Below, in pieces: positions 7,413 through 14,845 of a stretch of 64,000 bases of DNA. The translations under genes and the position numbers were made by a program. This stretch comes from Thalassotalea insulae (GTDB lineage Bacteria; Pseudomonadota; Gammaproteobacteria; Enterobacterales; Alteromonadaceae). The stretch covers positions 1,798,001 to 1,862,000 of the forward strand of contig NZ_BSST01000001.1 in the NCBI RefSeq assembly GCF_030161395.1. The letters are read 5' to 3'. The notes beneath the pieces were generated by a model, which had not been told where the DNA came from, ran no database searches, and was given only the letters and a program-made list of their open reading frames with translations. Position 1 is the stretch's first letter; each line of letters opens with the position of its first letter.

Positions 7413-9208
7413 ACGACCTAGCTTCACCTCGTTTTATTCATCTTTTATATGCACCTACCAACTTTTGCAATATGGGGTGTAAGTACTGTTACCTTGGTAC
7501 AGGAACAGATGAAAAATCCACTTTAAAGCAAGTGGTTTCAACGCTAGATAAAGCAGTTACTGACTTTTTGGCGGAGGGAATTACGCCATTTAATCTATCG
7601 TTCCACGGAGGGGAGGCCACTTCTATACCTAAAGAAATATTGGAAAGTCTCTTAGATTACTCATACCAATATTATCGTGAATATGGTGACCGAATTAAGG
7701 ATGCGGGCTACCCTTTAAACCCTGTACATATCAAAACTAACCTATTCAATTTCGACAAACTTGTTGACGTTTTTGAAAAGTACCAAGTATCGATTAGCGG
7801 TAGTGTTGATTTGCCATTAAAGCTTCATGAGAAGTACAGAACGGACAAAAGGGGTCGTTCTACTCTAGCCAAAATAACAAGTAATCTAAAATTGTTGGCT
7901 AAATACAAGCATCATAAAAAGATATCCTGTGTTGTTACACAGGAACATTTTTACCAGCTTGACGCCTTTATCCAAGACATAAAGTATATTCATTATGATA
8001 TTGGTTTAGATATGACCAAGTTTAATATCATGTTTTCTTTTGATAGCCACAAAAACAAAGATAAGTTTGGTGGTGGGATAATTGGCACTGAAATGTTGAC
8101 TCAAGATCAACAAGTGCAATTCTATAAAAAGCTATTTGAAGAGTTCGAAGGAACTGATTTAGAAGAAGGACTCAAGAAACATTGGTTTAAAGAGTTTACT
8201 CCAGAGTTTTGTTGTAGCGCAGTAAATTGTGGTGATAAATTCTTTCTGTTGCAGAATAACGGTGATGTATACGCTTGCCCAAGGGGGCAATCATCAAAAG
8301 AGTTCTACTACGGGAATTTGTTTAACGACTCAATTCCAGACATTATAAATAATGGATGGCAAACTATTGAATCCATAGAAAATAGATTGCCAGCAGATGA
8401 AGAGTGTTTTACTTGTTCTTACTTACCTTATTGTAATCAAGGTTGTGTATTTGTAAGAGAACAAACAGAGTTAACTAAAAGTTATACCTGTAAGCTGCAA
8501 AAGGAGCTATACAAAGCAGATACAGAGCGCTACCCACCATACGATGCAACCTACATTGAAAAATATGCGGCAGAATATAAATACCAAAACAAAATAAGCA
8601 GTTTTAAAAAGAACGAGATTTCATTGGAAAAGAATAAATTTATAACAGAAGAGCTAGACCATGAAGATAACTCTTTATCGAATTTGATAGCGAAGGATTC
8701 AATACTTCAATCAATTTACTCTAGTTCGAATTTTGGCATGGACATTGATGATACTTGCTATCAACTAACTAGTAATACATTGTCCAACAAGACTGAGTTA
8801 GCACTGATGGTTGAACATAGCAAAGTGTACTTGAAAGTAAAAAGAGATGTTTTGCGTCAAAATAGTTCTGAACCAATAAATAATCATCTTACTTTAATGG
8901 TGACTAGAAATACGATGGTTACCTATGGTGATGAAAAAAGGTACAAACAAGAGCATCTGTTTGATTATCATATTTATTCAAATGCTCTGGAAAGTTGCTC
9001 TTCAATTGTTGGAGATTATTACCACTACGATATTACTAATATACTGAAGATGCATAGTGATTTGTTTCTTGAAGGTGTCCGAAACAATTTATTTGTCACT
9101 ACAAAAAAACTACGTGAGTATCATTACGAGAAACAAAAGAAAAATGCGTTCTACCATATACAGGCGATAAATTTACCGTTTCCATTTATCGAGTTTTATT
9201 GGAAATAA
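7409..9208 (+). CDS. radical SAM/SPASM peptide-modifying enzyme
   Basis: A 599-aa enzyme. The radical SAM cluster motif is C20-x3-C24-x2-C27 and the SAM-binding GGEA is at 67-70. A full SPASM domain follows: C274, C290, then C333-x2-C336-x5-C342-x3-C346, and C361, enough for two auxiliary 4Fe-4S clusters. Such enzymes make carbon-centred radicals on ribosomal peptides or, as sulfatase maturases, on proteins. No sulfatase is nearby, while a 120-aa peptide with a repetitive tail is in the same operon. Residues ~375-599 form an extra domain with no cysteine motif and no clear RRE that I can name; it may bind the peptide. The start overlaps the upstream gene by 4 bp. The family is secure and the product chemistry unknown. 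Confidence 0.85.
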   Translation: MNDLASPRFIHLLYAPTNFCNMGCKYCYLGTGTDEKSTLKQVVSTLDKAVTDFLAEGITPFNLSFHGGEATSIPKEILESLLDYSYQYYREYGDRIKDAGYPLNPVHIKTNLFNFDKLVDVFEKYQVSISGSVDLPLKLHEKYRTDKRGRSTLAKITSNLKLLAKYKHHKKISCVVTQEHFYQLDAFIQDIKYIHYDIGLDMTKFNIMFSFDSHKNKDKFGGGIIGTEMLTQDQQVQFYKKLFEEFEGTDLEEGLKKHWFKEFTPEFCCSAVNCGDKFFLLQNNGDVYACPRGQSSKEFYYGNLFNDSIPDIINNGWQTIESIENRLPADEECFTCSYLPYCNQGCVFVREQTELTKSYTCKLQKELYKADTERYPPYDATYIEKYAAEYKYQNKISSFKKNEISLEKNKFITEELDHEDNSLSNLIAKDSILQSIYSSSNFGMDIDDTCYQLTSNTLSNKTELALMVEHSKVYLKVKRDVLRQNSSEPINNHLTLMVTRNTMVTYGDEKRYKQEHLFDYHIYSNALESCSSIVGDYYHYDITNILKMHSDLFLEGVRNNLFVTTKKLREYHYEKQKKNAFYHIQAINLPFPFIEFYWK

Positions 9209-9353
9209 TTCTTAATTTGAGATTACCAATATTCAAATCCCACTGTTGATTGATAATCCCAAATAATGTGACTGGTCACAGATAATTTGTGACGATCCAC
9301 ATAACCAGATGTCAACTGGTCGGACTTTTTTCATTTTTTTTAGAGTAAACACT

Positions 9354-9382
9354 TTACTTTAATAGAGTTGATACTCTATAAT
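9354..9382 (+). promoter_or_regulatory. sigma-70 promoter of a small RNA
   Basis: A perfect -10 hexamer TATAAT (9377-9382) is preceded by TTACTT (9354-9359) with a 17-bp spacer. The predicted start is the G at about 9389. There is no coding frame directly downstream. Confidence 0.65.
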
Positions 9383-9388
9383 GCGTTT

Positions 9389-9479
9389 GTTCCCTTAGCG
9401 AACGCCTGTTGTAATAATTTTATATTCTAGCTTTCCCCAAAGCTATCGAGCCGAAGACACTGTCTTCGGCTTTTTTTTT
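9389..9479 (+). ncRNA. candidate ~90-nt small regulatory RNA
   Basis: From the predicted start, the transcript would fold into a 5' hairpin (GTTC/GAAC with a C-rich loop), a single-stranded AT-rich stretch, a 7-bp hairpin TAGCTTT-CCCC-AAAGCTA at 9428-9445, and a strong intrinsic terminator ending in nine T. The CCCC loop could pair with Shine-Dalgarno sequences, as in several Hfq-dependent sRNAs; this is inference. No ribosome binding site or reading frame of note is present. I do not recognise it as Spot 42, RyhB or another named sRNA. Confidence 0.6.
9450..9479 (+). terminator. intrinsic terminator of the candidate sRNA
   Basis: A 9-bp GC-rich stem (GCCGAAGAC/GTCTTCGGC, triloop ACT) followed by nine T. 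It is a textbook Rho-independent terminator in the plus orientation. Confidence 0.9.
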
Positions 9480-9664
9480 GCCTACGCAAAACAAAGTAAT
9501 TTATTGATATCCTTTATTTATTATCAACAGGAAAACCTATCGCACCTTAATTGTTTATTTCACTTGCCTCATTACCTATCTTAAATAGCAATAATAGCGC
9601 GAACCATCGCTCTGATTATCACCGTCCATATGAATATAAATTTACATATTTTAATCAGCAAAAC

Positions 9665-9678
9665 TTGATCTATATCAA
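9665..9678. promoter_or_regulatory. perfect FNR/Anr box
   Basis: TTGAT-CTAT-ATCAA matches the FNR consensus TTGATNNNNATCAA at every defined base. It lies about 72 bp before the regulator gene that precedes cydAB. This predicts oxygen-dependent control of the bd-oxidase locus by an FNR-type regulator encoded elsewhere. Confidence 0.75.
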
Positions 9679-9680
9679 GC

Positions 9681-9722
9681 TATGTTTTAAAGTTTCAGTA
9701 ATTTCTGAAACTTTAAAACATA
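9681..9722. promoter_or_regulatory. 18-bp perfect inverted repeat, likely operator
   Basis: TATGTTTTAAAGTTTCAG (9681-9698) and its exact reverse complement (9705-9722) are separated by six bases. The repeat begins two bases after the FNR box and ends 14 bp before the regulator's start codon. The position suggests autoregulation by the GbsR-type protein. It could also form an mRNA hairpin in the leader. Confidence 0.6.
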
Positions 9723-9736
9723 ACTGAGTAGTCATC

Positions 9737-10285
9737 ATGATCATGTCATCAAAAGTCGAGGCCTTTGTCCTACACTGTGGCGAAATGGGCAGTCGCTGGG
9801 GCTTCAATCGCACCATAGGGCAAATGTACGGTTTACTTACTATTAGTGAACATGCATTAACCGCTAACGAATTGTCTGAATTGCTGAATATTTCTCGCGG
9901 CAATGTCAGTATGGGGATCAAAGAACTACACTCTTGGCGGTTGATCCAGGTGCAACATAAGCCTGGCGACAGAAAAGAATATTACCGTCCGGCCGGTTCC
10001 ATTTGGGAGATGGCCAATCGTATATTTGAAGAACGACGTAAGCGAGAAATCGACCCAACCTTAAGCTTATTACGCGATAACTTACTCAATGACCCCGCCA
10101 ATGATGAAGAAGTATACGCGCAGGATAAAATGCGGGAAATTCATGATTTATTAGAAAATATTACCTTTTTCGCCAGTGAGCTACAAAGTATGAATCCAGA
10201 CAAACTCAAAACGTTGTTTAAGCTGGGCTCTGGCGTCGGTAAGGTGCTAGATATGAAAGACAAGTTTTTAAAAAGCGGCAGTTAG
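9737..10285 (+). CDS. GbsR/MarR-type winged-helix regulator next to cydAB
   Basis: A 182-aa protein. Residues ~30-85 form a MarR-like winged helix (LTANELSELLNISRGNVSMG recognition region), and the following helices resemble the GbsR branch, whose founding member controls choline/betaine genes. It lies 131 bp upstream of cydA on the same strand, so it probably regulates the oxidase genes. The leader carries an FNR box and a long inverted repeat. ATG codons at 9737 and 9743 are both possible starts. The effector is unknown. A similar gene beside bd oxidase genes in marine gammaproteobacteria is plausible, but I cannot verify it here. Confidence 0.8.
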   Translation: MIMSSKVEAFVLHCGEMGSRWGFNRTIGQMYGLLTISEHALTANELSELLNISRGNVSMGIKELHSWRLIQVQHKPGDRKEYYRPAGSIWEMANRIFEERRKREIDPTLSLLRDNLLNDPANDEEVYAQDKMREIHDLLENITFFASELQSMNPDKLKTLFKLGSGVGKVLDMKDKFLKSGS

Positions 10286-10416
10286 CCACCTTTAATATGG
10301 GGTAAGTCAATAATTGGCTCCCCCACTTTTTTACCCATTTCAATTTTTGCTGTGCCATAACCAATGGCGCAATTAGCGACCTATTGCCTAAATTTTGGCG
10401 TAGGTAAGGAGTAAAT

Positions 10417-11820
10417 ATGTTAGATACCGAGCTACTCTCGCGCATACAGTTTGCGCTCAACATTAGTTTTCATATTCTGTTTCCCACTATTACCATCGCT
10501 ATGTGCTGGTTTTTGGTGTTTTTCAAGGTTCAGTTTGATCGTACCGGTAACGCAATTTGGATGCGTGCTTATCGTTTTTGGGTAAAAATATTCGCGCTAA
10601 CCTTTGCTATCGGAGTGGTGAGCGGCATTACCATGTCATTTCAGTTTGGCACTAACTGGCCAGGATTTATGGAAAAAGTTGGCAATATTGCCGGGCCTTT
10701 GCTCGGTTATGAAGTGCTGTCGGCTTTTTTCTTAGAGGCGACATTTCTCGGCATAATGCTATTTGGCATTAAACGAGTACCGGCAAAAATTCATACCCTA
10801 GCAACCCTTATTGTGGCTATTGGCACCAGTTTATCGGCATTTTGGATTTTATCGCTCAATTCCTGGATGCAAACACCAACAGGTTTTGAGCTTAGAGATG
10901 GCATTGCCTACCCGGTTGACTGGCTAGCAATTATTTTTAATCCTTCTTTTGGCTATCGTTTTAGCCATATGCTAATAGCATCAGGATTAACGGTCAGTTT
11001 TTTAATCGCCGGGATCAGTGCCTTTCGTTTATTACAAGGTGATGATAAACGTGCCCCTAAACTTACGCTAAAAGTAGCACTGACTTCAGCAATGATACTG
11101 GCGCCATTACAAGCATTTGTTGGCGATTTACACGGCTTAAATACCTTAAAACATCAACCGGAAAAAATCGCCGCCATGGAAGGAATATGGCATAGCGAAA
11201 AAGGAGCACCACTATTGTTGTTTGCTTGGCCAAATGAGCAAACTCAACGCAATGATTTTGCCATTGGTATTCCAAATTTAGCTAGTTTGCTCCTCACTCA
11301 CGAACTTGATGGTGAAATAAAAGGATTAAGCGATTTTGAACACACGCCGCCAGTAAAGCCGGTATTTTTTGCTTTTCGCATTATGGTTGCCACCGGATTA
11401 TTAATGATCATGGTTGCTTGGTATGCCCGATATCGGTTGTATCGTCAGAAAAAACAACAACAGCCTCTGCCAAGCTGGTTATTAAAACTATTAGTAGTAA
11501 TGAGTTTTTCTGGCTGGTTGGCCACACTCGCAGGTTGGTATGTCACCGAAATTGGCAGACAACCTTATTTGGTGCGTGGCGTATTAATGGTTAAAGATGC
11601 GGTCACCGATCTGGCGCCTGAAAACGTCGGTTTCTCACTCATGCTTTATATTATGGTTTATTGTCTATTGCTCATCGCCTATTTAAGTACGTTATTTGTT
11701 ATGGCGATGCGTGCGGTAGAAATAGAAGAAATCCAAGAAAGTGAGCATAAAGGCCCAGCAAAACGGAACGCTAACCCAGCTCAAATAAACAATTTTTTAC
11801 AGGAGCCAACCAATGTTTGA
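10417..11820 (+). CDS. cydA: cytochrome bd-type quinol oxidase subunit I
   Basis: A 467-aa membrane protein, the haem-binding subunit of a bd oxidase that reduces oxygen to water with electrons from quinol. His19 in FHILFPT is the haem b595/d-side ligand position, and the GTNWP motif and conserved helices are present. The protein is shorter than E. coli CydA (about 520 aa) and has a short Q-loop, as in the cyanide-insensitive (CIO) branch. The start is preceded by a strong AGGAG. It overlaps cydB by 8 bp. The FNR box upstream of the adjacent regulator suggests induction at low oxygen. Confidence 0.95.
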   Translation: MLDTELLSRIQFALNISFHILFPTITIAMCWFLVFFKVQFDRTGNAIWMRAYRFWVKIFALTFAIGVVSGITMSFQFGTNWPGFMEKVGNIAGPLLGYEVLSAFFLEATFLGIMLFGIKRVPAKIHTLATLIVAIGTSLSAFWILSLNSWMQTPTGFELRDGIAYPVDWLAIIFNPSFGYRFSHMLIASGLTVSFLIAGISAFRLLQGDDKRAPKLTLKVALTSAMILAPLQAFVGDLHGLNTLKHQPEKIAAMEGIWHSEKGAPLLLFAWPNEQTQRNDFAIGIPNLASLLLTHELDGEIKGLSDFEHTPPVKPVFFAFRIMVATGLLMIMVAWYARYRLYRQKKQQQPLPSWLLKLLVVMSFSGWLATLAGWYVTEIGRQPYLVRGVLMVKDAVTDLAPENVGFSLMLYIMVYCLLLIAYLSTLFVMAMRAVEIEEIQESEHKGPAKRNANPAQINNFLQEPTNV

Positions 11821-12811
11821 TCAAGCTACCTTAGCGATAATTTTCGCCGGACTAATGGCATTTTCTACCTTAGTTTATGCCATTTTAGACGGTTATGACT
11901 TAGGCGTTGGTATGCTGCTACCGCTGAACAATGAAAAAGACAGCGATACCATGATAGCCTCTATCGGTCCCTTTTGGGACGCCAATGAAACCTGGCTGGT
12001 GTTGGCCGTTGGCCTGTTGTTAATTGCTTTTCCAACAGCACACAGCATGATTTTTAAAGCCCTTTATTTGCCAACCGTATTTATGCTGATTGGCCTGATT
12101 TTACGCGGCGTTGCTTTTGATTTTCGCGCGAAAGCGGCCTTTAACCATAAGCCAACCTGGAATAAGGCGTTTAAAATCGGTTCCTTTTTAGCCTCCGGCT
12201 CGCAAGGATATATGCTCGGCATGTATGTTATGGGCTTTGAGCTAAGCGTTAGTAGTATAGCGTTTGCGCTACTCAGTGCCATTGGCGTTAGTACCGCGTA
12301 CAGTTTCATTGGCGCATGCTGGTTGATCATGAAAACCGAAAATCAGCTACAGCAACGCGCAATTCGCTATGCCAAACGGGCGTTAATTATCAGCTTTATT
12401 GGTATTAGTCTGGTATCAGCAACAAACCTGATCATTGATCAATCTATTTATTTACGCTGGTTAAGTTCCAGTGTCAGCCTGTTGTTAGCGATGATTCCGC
12501 TATGTGTCGTTGCCTTGTTTGTTTACGCGTGGCGCTCAATTGTTGAAGTTGAAAATCAAGCCTTGTCGAATGAAGCGACACCATTTCTCGCCTGCATCGG
12601 AATTTTTATCCTGACATTTTTAGGATTAGCCATTAGTTTCTATCCATTTATTGTGCCTAACCAGATCACTATTTGGCAGGCAGTGTCAGCCGCTGAGTCG
12701 TTAAACTTTTTATTGTATGGCGCATTGTTTGTTATCCCCACCATTGTTGGCTATACCATTTTTTCTTACTGGGTCTTTTGGGGCAAAGTAGAAGATCTAC
12801 GTTATTACTAA
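11813..12811 (+). CDS. cydB: cytochrome bd-type quinol oxidase subunit II
   Basis: A 332-aa membrane protein with the family start (LDGYDLGVGMLL at about residues 24-35) and the FWDANETWLV motif. It is the structural partner of CydA. AGGAGCCAACC precedes the ATG, which lies inside the end of cydA, so translation is coupled. I looked for a CydX-type mini-subunit downstream and found none. The length is typical of the CIO branch. Confidence 0.95.
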   Translation: MFDQATLAIIFAGLMAFSTLVYAILDGYDLGVGMLLPLNNEKDSDTMIASIGPFWDANETWLVLAVGLLLIAFPTAHSMIFKALYLPTVFMLIGLILRGVAFDFRAKAAFNHKPTWNKAFKIGSFLASGSQGYMLGMYVMGFELSVSSIAFALLSAIGVSTAYSFIGACWLIMKTENQLQQRAIRYAKRALIISFIGISLVSATNLIIDQSIYLRWLSSSVSLLLAMIPLCVVALFVYAWRSIVEVENQALSNEATPFLACIGIFILTFLGLAISFYPFIVPNQITIWQAVSAAESLNFLLYGALFVIPTIVGYTIFSYWVFWGKVEDLRYY

Positions 12812-12822
12812 TCGCATTAAGC

Positions 12823-12846
12823 GGGCGTTAACTAACATTAACGCCC
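12823..12846 (+). terminator. hairpin after cydB
   Basis: GGGCGTTAA-CTAACA-TTAACGCCC, a perfect 9-bp stem 11 bp after the cydB stop. No T-run follows, so it may terminate weakly or protect the mRNA 3' end. Confidence 0.5.
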
Positions 12847-12909
12847 ACGCTCAAGGTACTGAAAAATGATGCAGACTTTGCTGATTAGCGAGCGCTGATA
12901 AACGCTATA
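12841..12909 (-). pseudogene. decayed fragment of a Rof-like gene
   Basis: This stretch aligns with the 3' end of the intact Rof-like gene at 13439-13696. On the minus strand one frame reads ALANQQSLHHFSVP-stop, against AFGNQQSQHNFSVTWA-stop in the intact copy, and the preceding AGCGTTTAT block also matches. About 20-30 bases between these blocks are lost, and no start or N-terminal half remains. It is the remnant of a second copy. The present 12.8-13.2 kb gap otherwise holds only small hairpins. Confidence 0.6.
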
Positions 12910-13190
12910 TATCAAATAACGCAATATAAAATTAAATTTTTAAAACAATTAGCTATACACGACGAAAGAAACAAGGTAAAGTACTGGCTAATTATCAAGC
13001 AAGATAATTATTGTATTGCCTTTCCCTTTCACAGTCAGACATTACCACGTAGTAAGCTAATTTATTGTTAATTCACCGAGTACTATCTCGCTGAATGTCT
13101 GAGTTAAATCAATATTTCACTTTTAAACAATAATATGGCTTTTTTAATTTCGCGCCTAAACAAATGTGCGCTCAAAAAAAGAGTATTATT

Positions 13191-13358
13191 ATGTCATACA
13201 ATCAAAAAGGATTCGTGTGCTCCATCGAAGCACCAGTAAAATCTATATCAGTAAACAAGCTCAATATTGCTGTTACTGACAATGCAGGTTTTCGCTTATT
13301 TGAATTTGATAATCATCATGATTCGAAAAACTTTTTAGCTTTTTTATATCAATTGTAA
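13191..13358 (+). CDS. small protein of unknown function
   Basis: A 55-aa protein from the ATG at 13191, which has AAAGAG 7 bases upstream; an in-frame ATG at 13164 would add nine residues with no visible binding site. The sequence ends in FDNHHDSKNFLAFLYQL and has no membrane segment. I recognise no family. It is flanked downstream by a perfect 30-bp palindrome and upstream by a structured ~200-bp leader (for example CGAG-TACTAT-CTCG). The strong local signals support a real gene, but I can assign no function. Confidence 0.55.
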   Translation: MSYNQKGFVCSIEAPVKSISVNKLNIAVTDNAGFRLFEFDNHHDSKNFLAFLYQL

Positions 13359-13370
13359 ATAGTTAAAATA

Positions 13371-13400
13371 AACAAGCCAGTAGTTAACTACTGGCTTGTT
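13371..13400. terminator. 30-bp perfect palindrome, bidirectional terminator
   Basis: AACAAGCCAGTAG-TTAA-CTACTGGCTTGTT lies between the converging 55-aa gene and the Rof-like gene. It would form a long hairpin on either strand. There is only a weak T-run on each side. Confidence 0.6.
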
Positions 13401-13438
13401 GCTATTTAAGATGAGCATTTTTGATTAATAAATAGCGT

Positions 13439-13696
13439 TCACGCCCAGGTTACTGAAAAATTATGCTGGCTTTGTTGATTACCAAATGCAGTTAAACTGT
13501 TAATATCGGTTAGCGCAATAAACGCTGTATTATCCCGCTGCCGAATGCAGATCATTTCAACTTTATCTATTAATTTTATATCCCATGCAATTCCTTCAAT
13601 ACCTTGTTTACTATACGTTGTCACCCTGATCTGGCTACGACGCATGCAAACAATTTCAAAGTAATCATGCGCATCACAGCTGATATTAGTTGTCAT
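13439..13696 (-). CDS. Rho-binding antiterminator (Rof/YaeO)-like protein
   Basis: An 85-aa protein, the same length as E. coli Rof (YaeO). ISCDAHDYFEIVCM at residues 4-17 and GIEGIAWDIKLID in the middle follow the Rof pattern (xxCDxxDxxExxC, then a small Sm-like barrel). Rof binds the Rho primary site and blocks termination. The C-terminal half is more divergent. It shares its strand with the DUF2024 gene upstream, 31 bp away. A decayed second copy lies at 12841-12909. The family call is good; activity on Rho is inferred. Confidence 0.7.
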   Translation of the reverse strand: MTTNISCDAHDYFEIVCMRRSQIRVTTYSKQGIEGIAWDIKLIDKVEMICIRQRDNTAFIALTDINSLTAFGNQQSQHNFSVTWA

Positions 13697-13727
13697 GTTT
13701 TACTCATATCAATTATTCAGTCACTTA

Positions 13728-13973
13728 TTACAAGCGAATAATACTATGTCCTTGCTCAGCGATCTGCTGTTGTACATTAGGGCTTGCGACTTCACTATGG
13801 CAAAAATTGCACCTGTGCTGCTTTATCTCGGTAGCAGGCACTTTAAGCTTAGCTAAATACTGCTCGGCAAATTCCTGCACTCGTTCAATATGCTCATCAT
13901 TAACCAAAACATCAAAATGAATATGCTGGCCTTGAGCTGTTAATACATGAGTATCGTAAACATGGATTTTCAT
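13728..13973 (-). CDS. DUF2024 family protein
   Basis: An 81-aa protein starting MKIHVYDTHV, with HFDVLV and a CNFCHSE motif near the C-terminus, as in DUF2024. The start at 13973 is chosen over a longer frame because GGAG lies 8 bases before it and the extra residues would overlap the upstream gene. The C-x2-C-H motif could bind metal. The function is unknown. It follows the 248-aa exported protein gene by 25 bp on the same strand, so both may be under the MarR-type control described at 14766-14837. Confidence 0.8.
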   Translation of the reverse strand: MKIHVYDTHVLTAQGQHIHFDVLVNDEHIERVQEFAEQYLAKLKVPATEIKQHRCNFCHSEVASPNVQQQIAEQGHSIIRL

Positions 13974-13998
13974 TTCAAATTCTCCGTAATTAATAACG

Positions 13999-14745
13999 TT
14001 ATAATGCTTTGCCGGGTAAAGACAAATCTCCAGAGGCAATATCAAATACTTTGGCTACACAAAGCAAAGGCGCATGAACTTGTTGGTTGATTTTTAGTCC
14101 TGCGGTAACACCATCAAATGAAAAATTGCGACTTAAGCCTACTGCTGATAATGGCACTCTCACTAGTACTTCGGTATTTTTTAGTGAAAAATCAAACCCC
14201 GGGCTATCAATAAACAACGGCAGGTTCGGCCAGGTTGCCGGTAATTTTGGCTGACTGCCTTCAGGTATGTCCTTAACCTTTAGTGCATCCGTACCACAGG
14301 CATCATCAGGCACCAGTACTACCCAGTGGCTATGCCAGTTGTCACCATCATTGGTTTTATTTCCATCGTTGTTCTCATCATAAAGTGGGGTATCATCAAA
14401 ATCAGGATGAACCGTTAATGCTAACGCTAGTATCCCTTGATCTGCTTCAAACCCAACCACTGAGCTGTTTAAACTTGTTGGCCAGACATAGCTGTATACC
14501 TCGGTACCCGCTAACGTTCCCGTAGCCTTTGGTTTTGCTGTGCCAACTTTTCCTCTGGCTTCTTGTTGAAAAACCAGGTGCGCGCCAGACGTAGTTACTT
14601 TTGCGTGCACTATATCAAACTCTGCTTTTACCTCTTGAGAAGCCTTAGCTTGAATATGACCGTGATGCTCATTGAACGCGAAAGCGTTAATGCTAGTAAA
14701 GCCAGATAATAAGCTCGTTGCTAAAAATATTTTTGCTAGTTTCAT
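13999..14745 (-). CDS. exported protein of unknown function
   Basis: A 248-aa protein with a clear signal peptide (MKLAKIFLATSLLSG, cleavage near AFA) and AAGGAATTATA before the ATG. The mature part is beta-rich. It has His-rich EHHGHIQA near its start, an Asp/Asn-rich loop (DENNDGNKTNDGDNWHSHW) that could bind calcium or another metal, and two Cys (DACGT, LLCVAK). I do not recognise the family. It is divergent from a cysteine-cluster MarR regulator gene and shares its promoter region, so a role in a metal or redox response is possible but unproven. Confidence 0.65.
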   Translation of the reverse strand: MKLAKIFLATSLLSGFTSINAFAFNEHHGHIQAKASQEVKAEFDIVHAKVTTSGAHLVFQQEARGKVGTAKPKATGTLAGTEVYSYVWPTSLNSSVVGFEADQGILALALTVHPDFDDTPLYDENNDGNKTNDGDNWHSHWVVLVPDDACGTDALKVKDIPEGSQPKLPATWPNLPLFIDSPGFDFSLKNTEVLVRVPLSAVGLSRNFSFDGVTAGLKINQQVHAPLLCVAKVFDIASGDLSLPGKAL

Positions 14746-14765
14746 TATAATTCCTTAAATAAAAT

Positions 14766-14837
14766 AGTTTCGCCTCGAAACCATTTTATTTAATCATGGT
14801 AAATCTTCGCTTGTCAAATAAGTTTTGACTCGATACT
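14766..14837. promoter_or_regulatory. twin operators over divergent promoters
   Basis: Two related 17-bp imperfect palindromes, AGTTTCGCCTCGAAACC (14766-14782) and AGTTTTGACTCGATACT (14821-14837), match at 13 of 17 positions and have centres 55 bp apart. Each covers the predicted start region of one of two divergent promoters. They are likely binding sites of the adjacent MarR regulator, which would then repress itself and the exported-protein gene. Confidence 0.6.
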
Positions 14838-14839
14838 AT
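14788..14839. promoter_or_regulatory. overlapping divergent promoters sharing a -35 region
   Basis: Plus strand: TTGTCA (14811-14816), 17-bp spacer, TACTAT (14834-14839). Minus strand: TTGACA (complement of 14812-14817), 18-bp spacer, TTAAAT (14793-14788). The two -35 hexamers overlap by five bases, so polymerase can probably load in only one direction at a time. The plus start falls on or next to the MarR ATG. Confidence 0.55.
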
Positions 14840-14845
14840 TATGTT

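Noticed and set aside
7409..9208. Reading the radical SAM protein as an anaerobic sulfatase maturase.
   Set aside because: No sulfatase gene is near, the protein has a long extra C-terminal domain, and a peptide with a repetitive tail is in the operon.
9267..9280. TGTGAC-TG-GTCACA palindrome as a CRP site.
   Set aside because: The spacing (two to four bases between half sites) does not fit the CRP consensus with six, and it is far from the nearest promoter.
12812..13163. Search for a CydX-type mini-subunit downstream of cydB.
   Set aside because: No 30-40-codon frame with a membrane helix and a start site was found; only the Rof remnant and hairpins are there.
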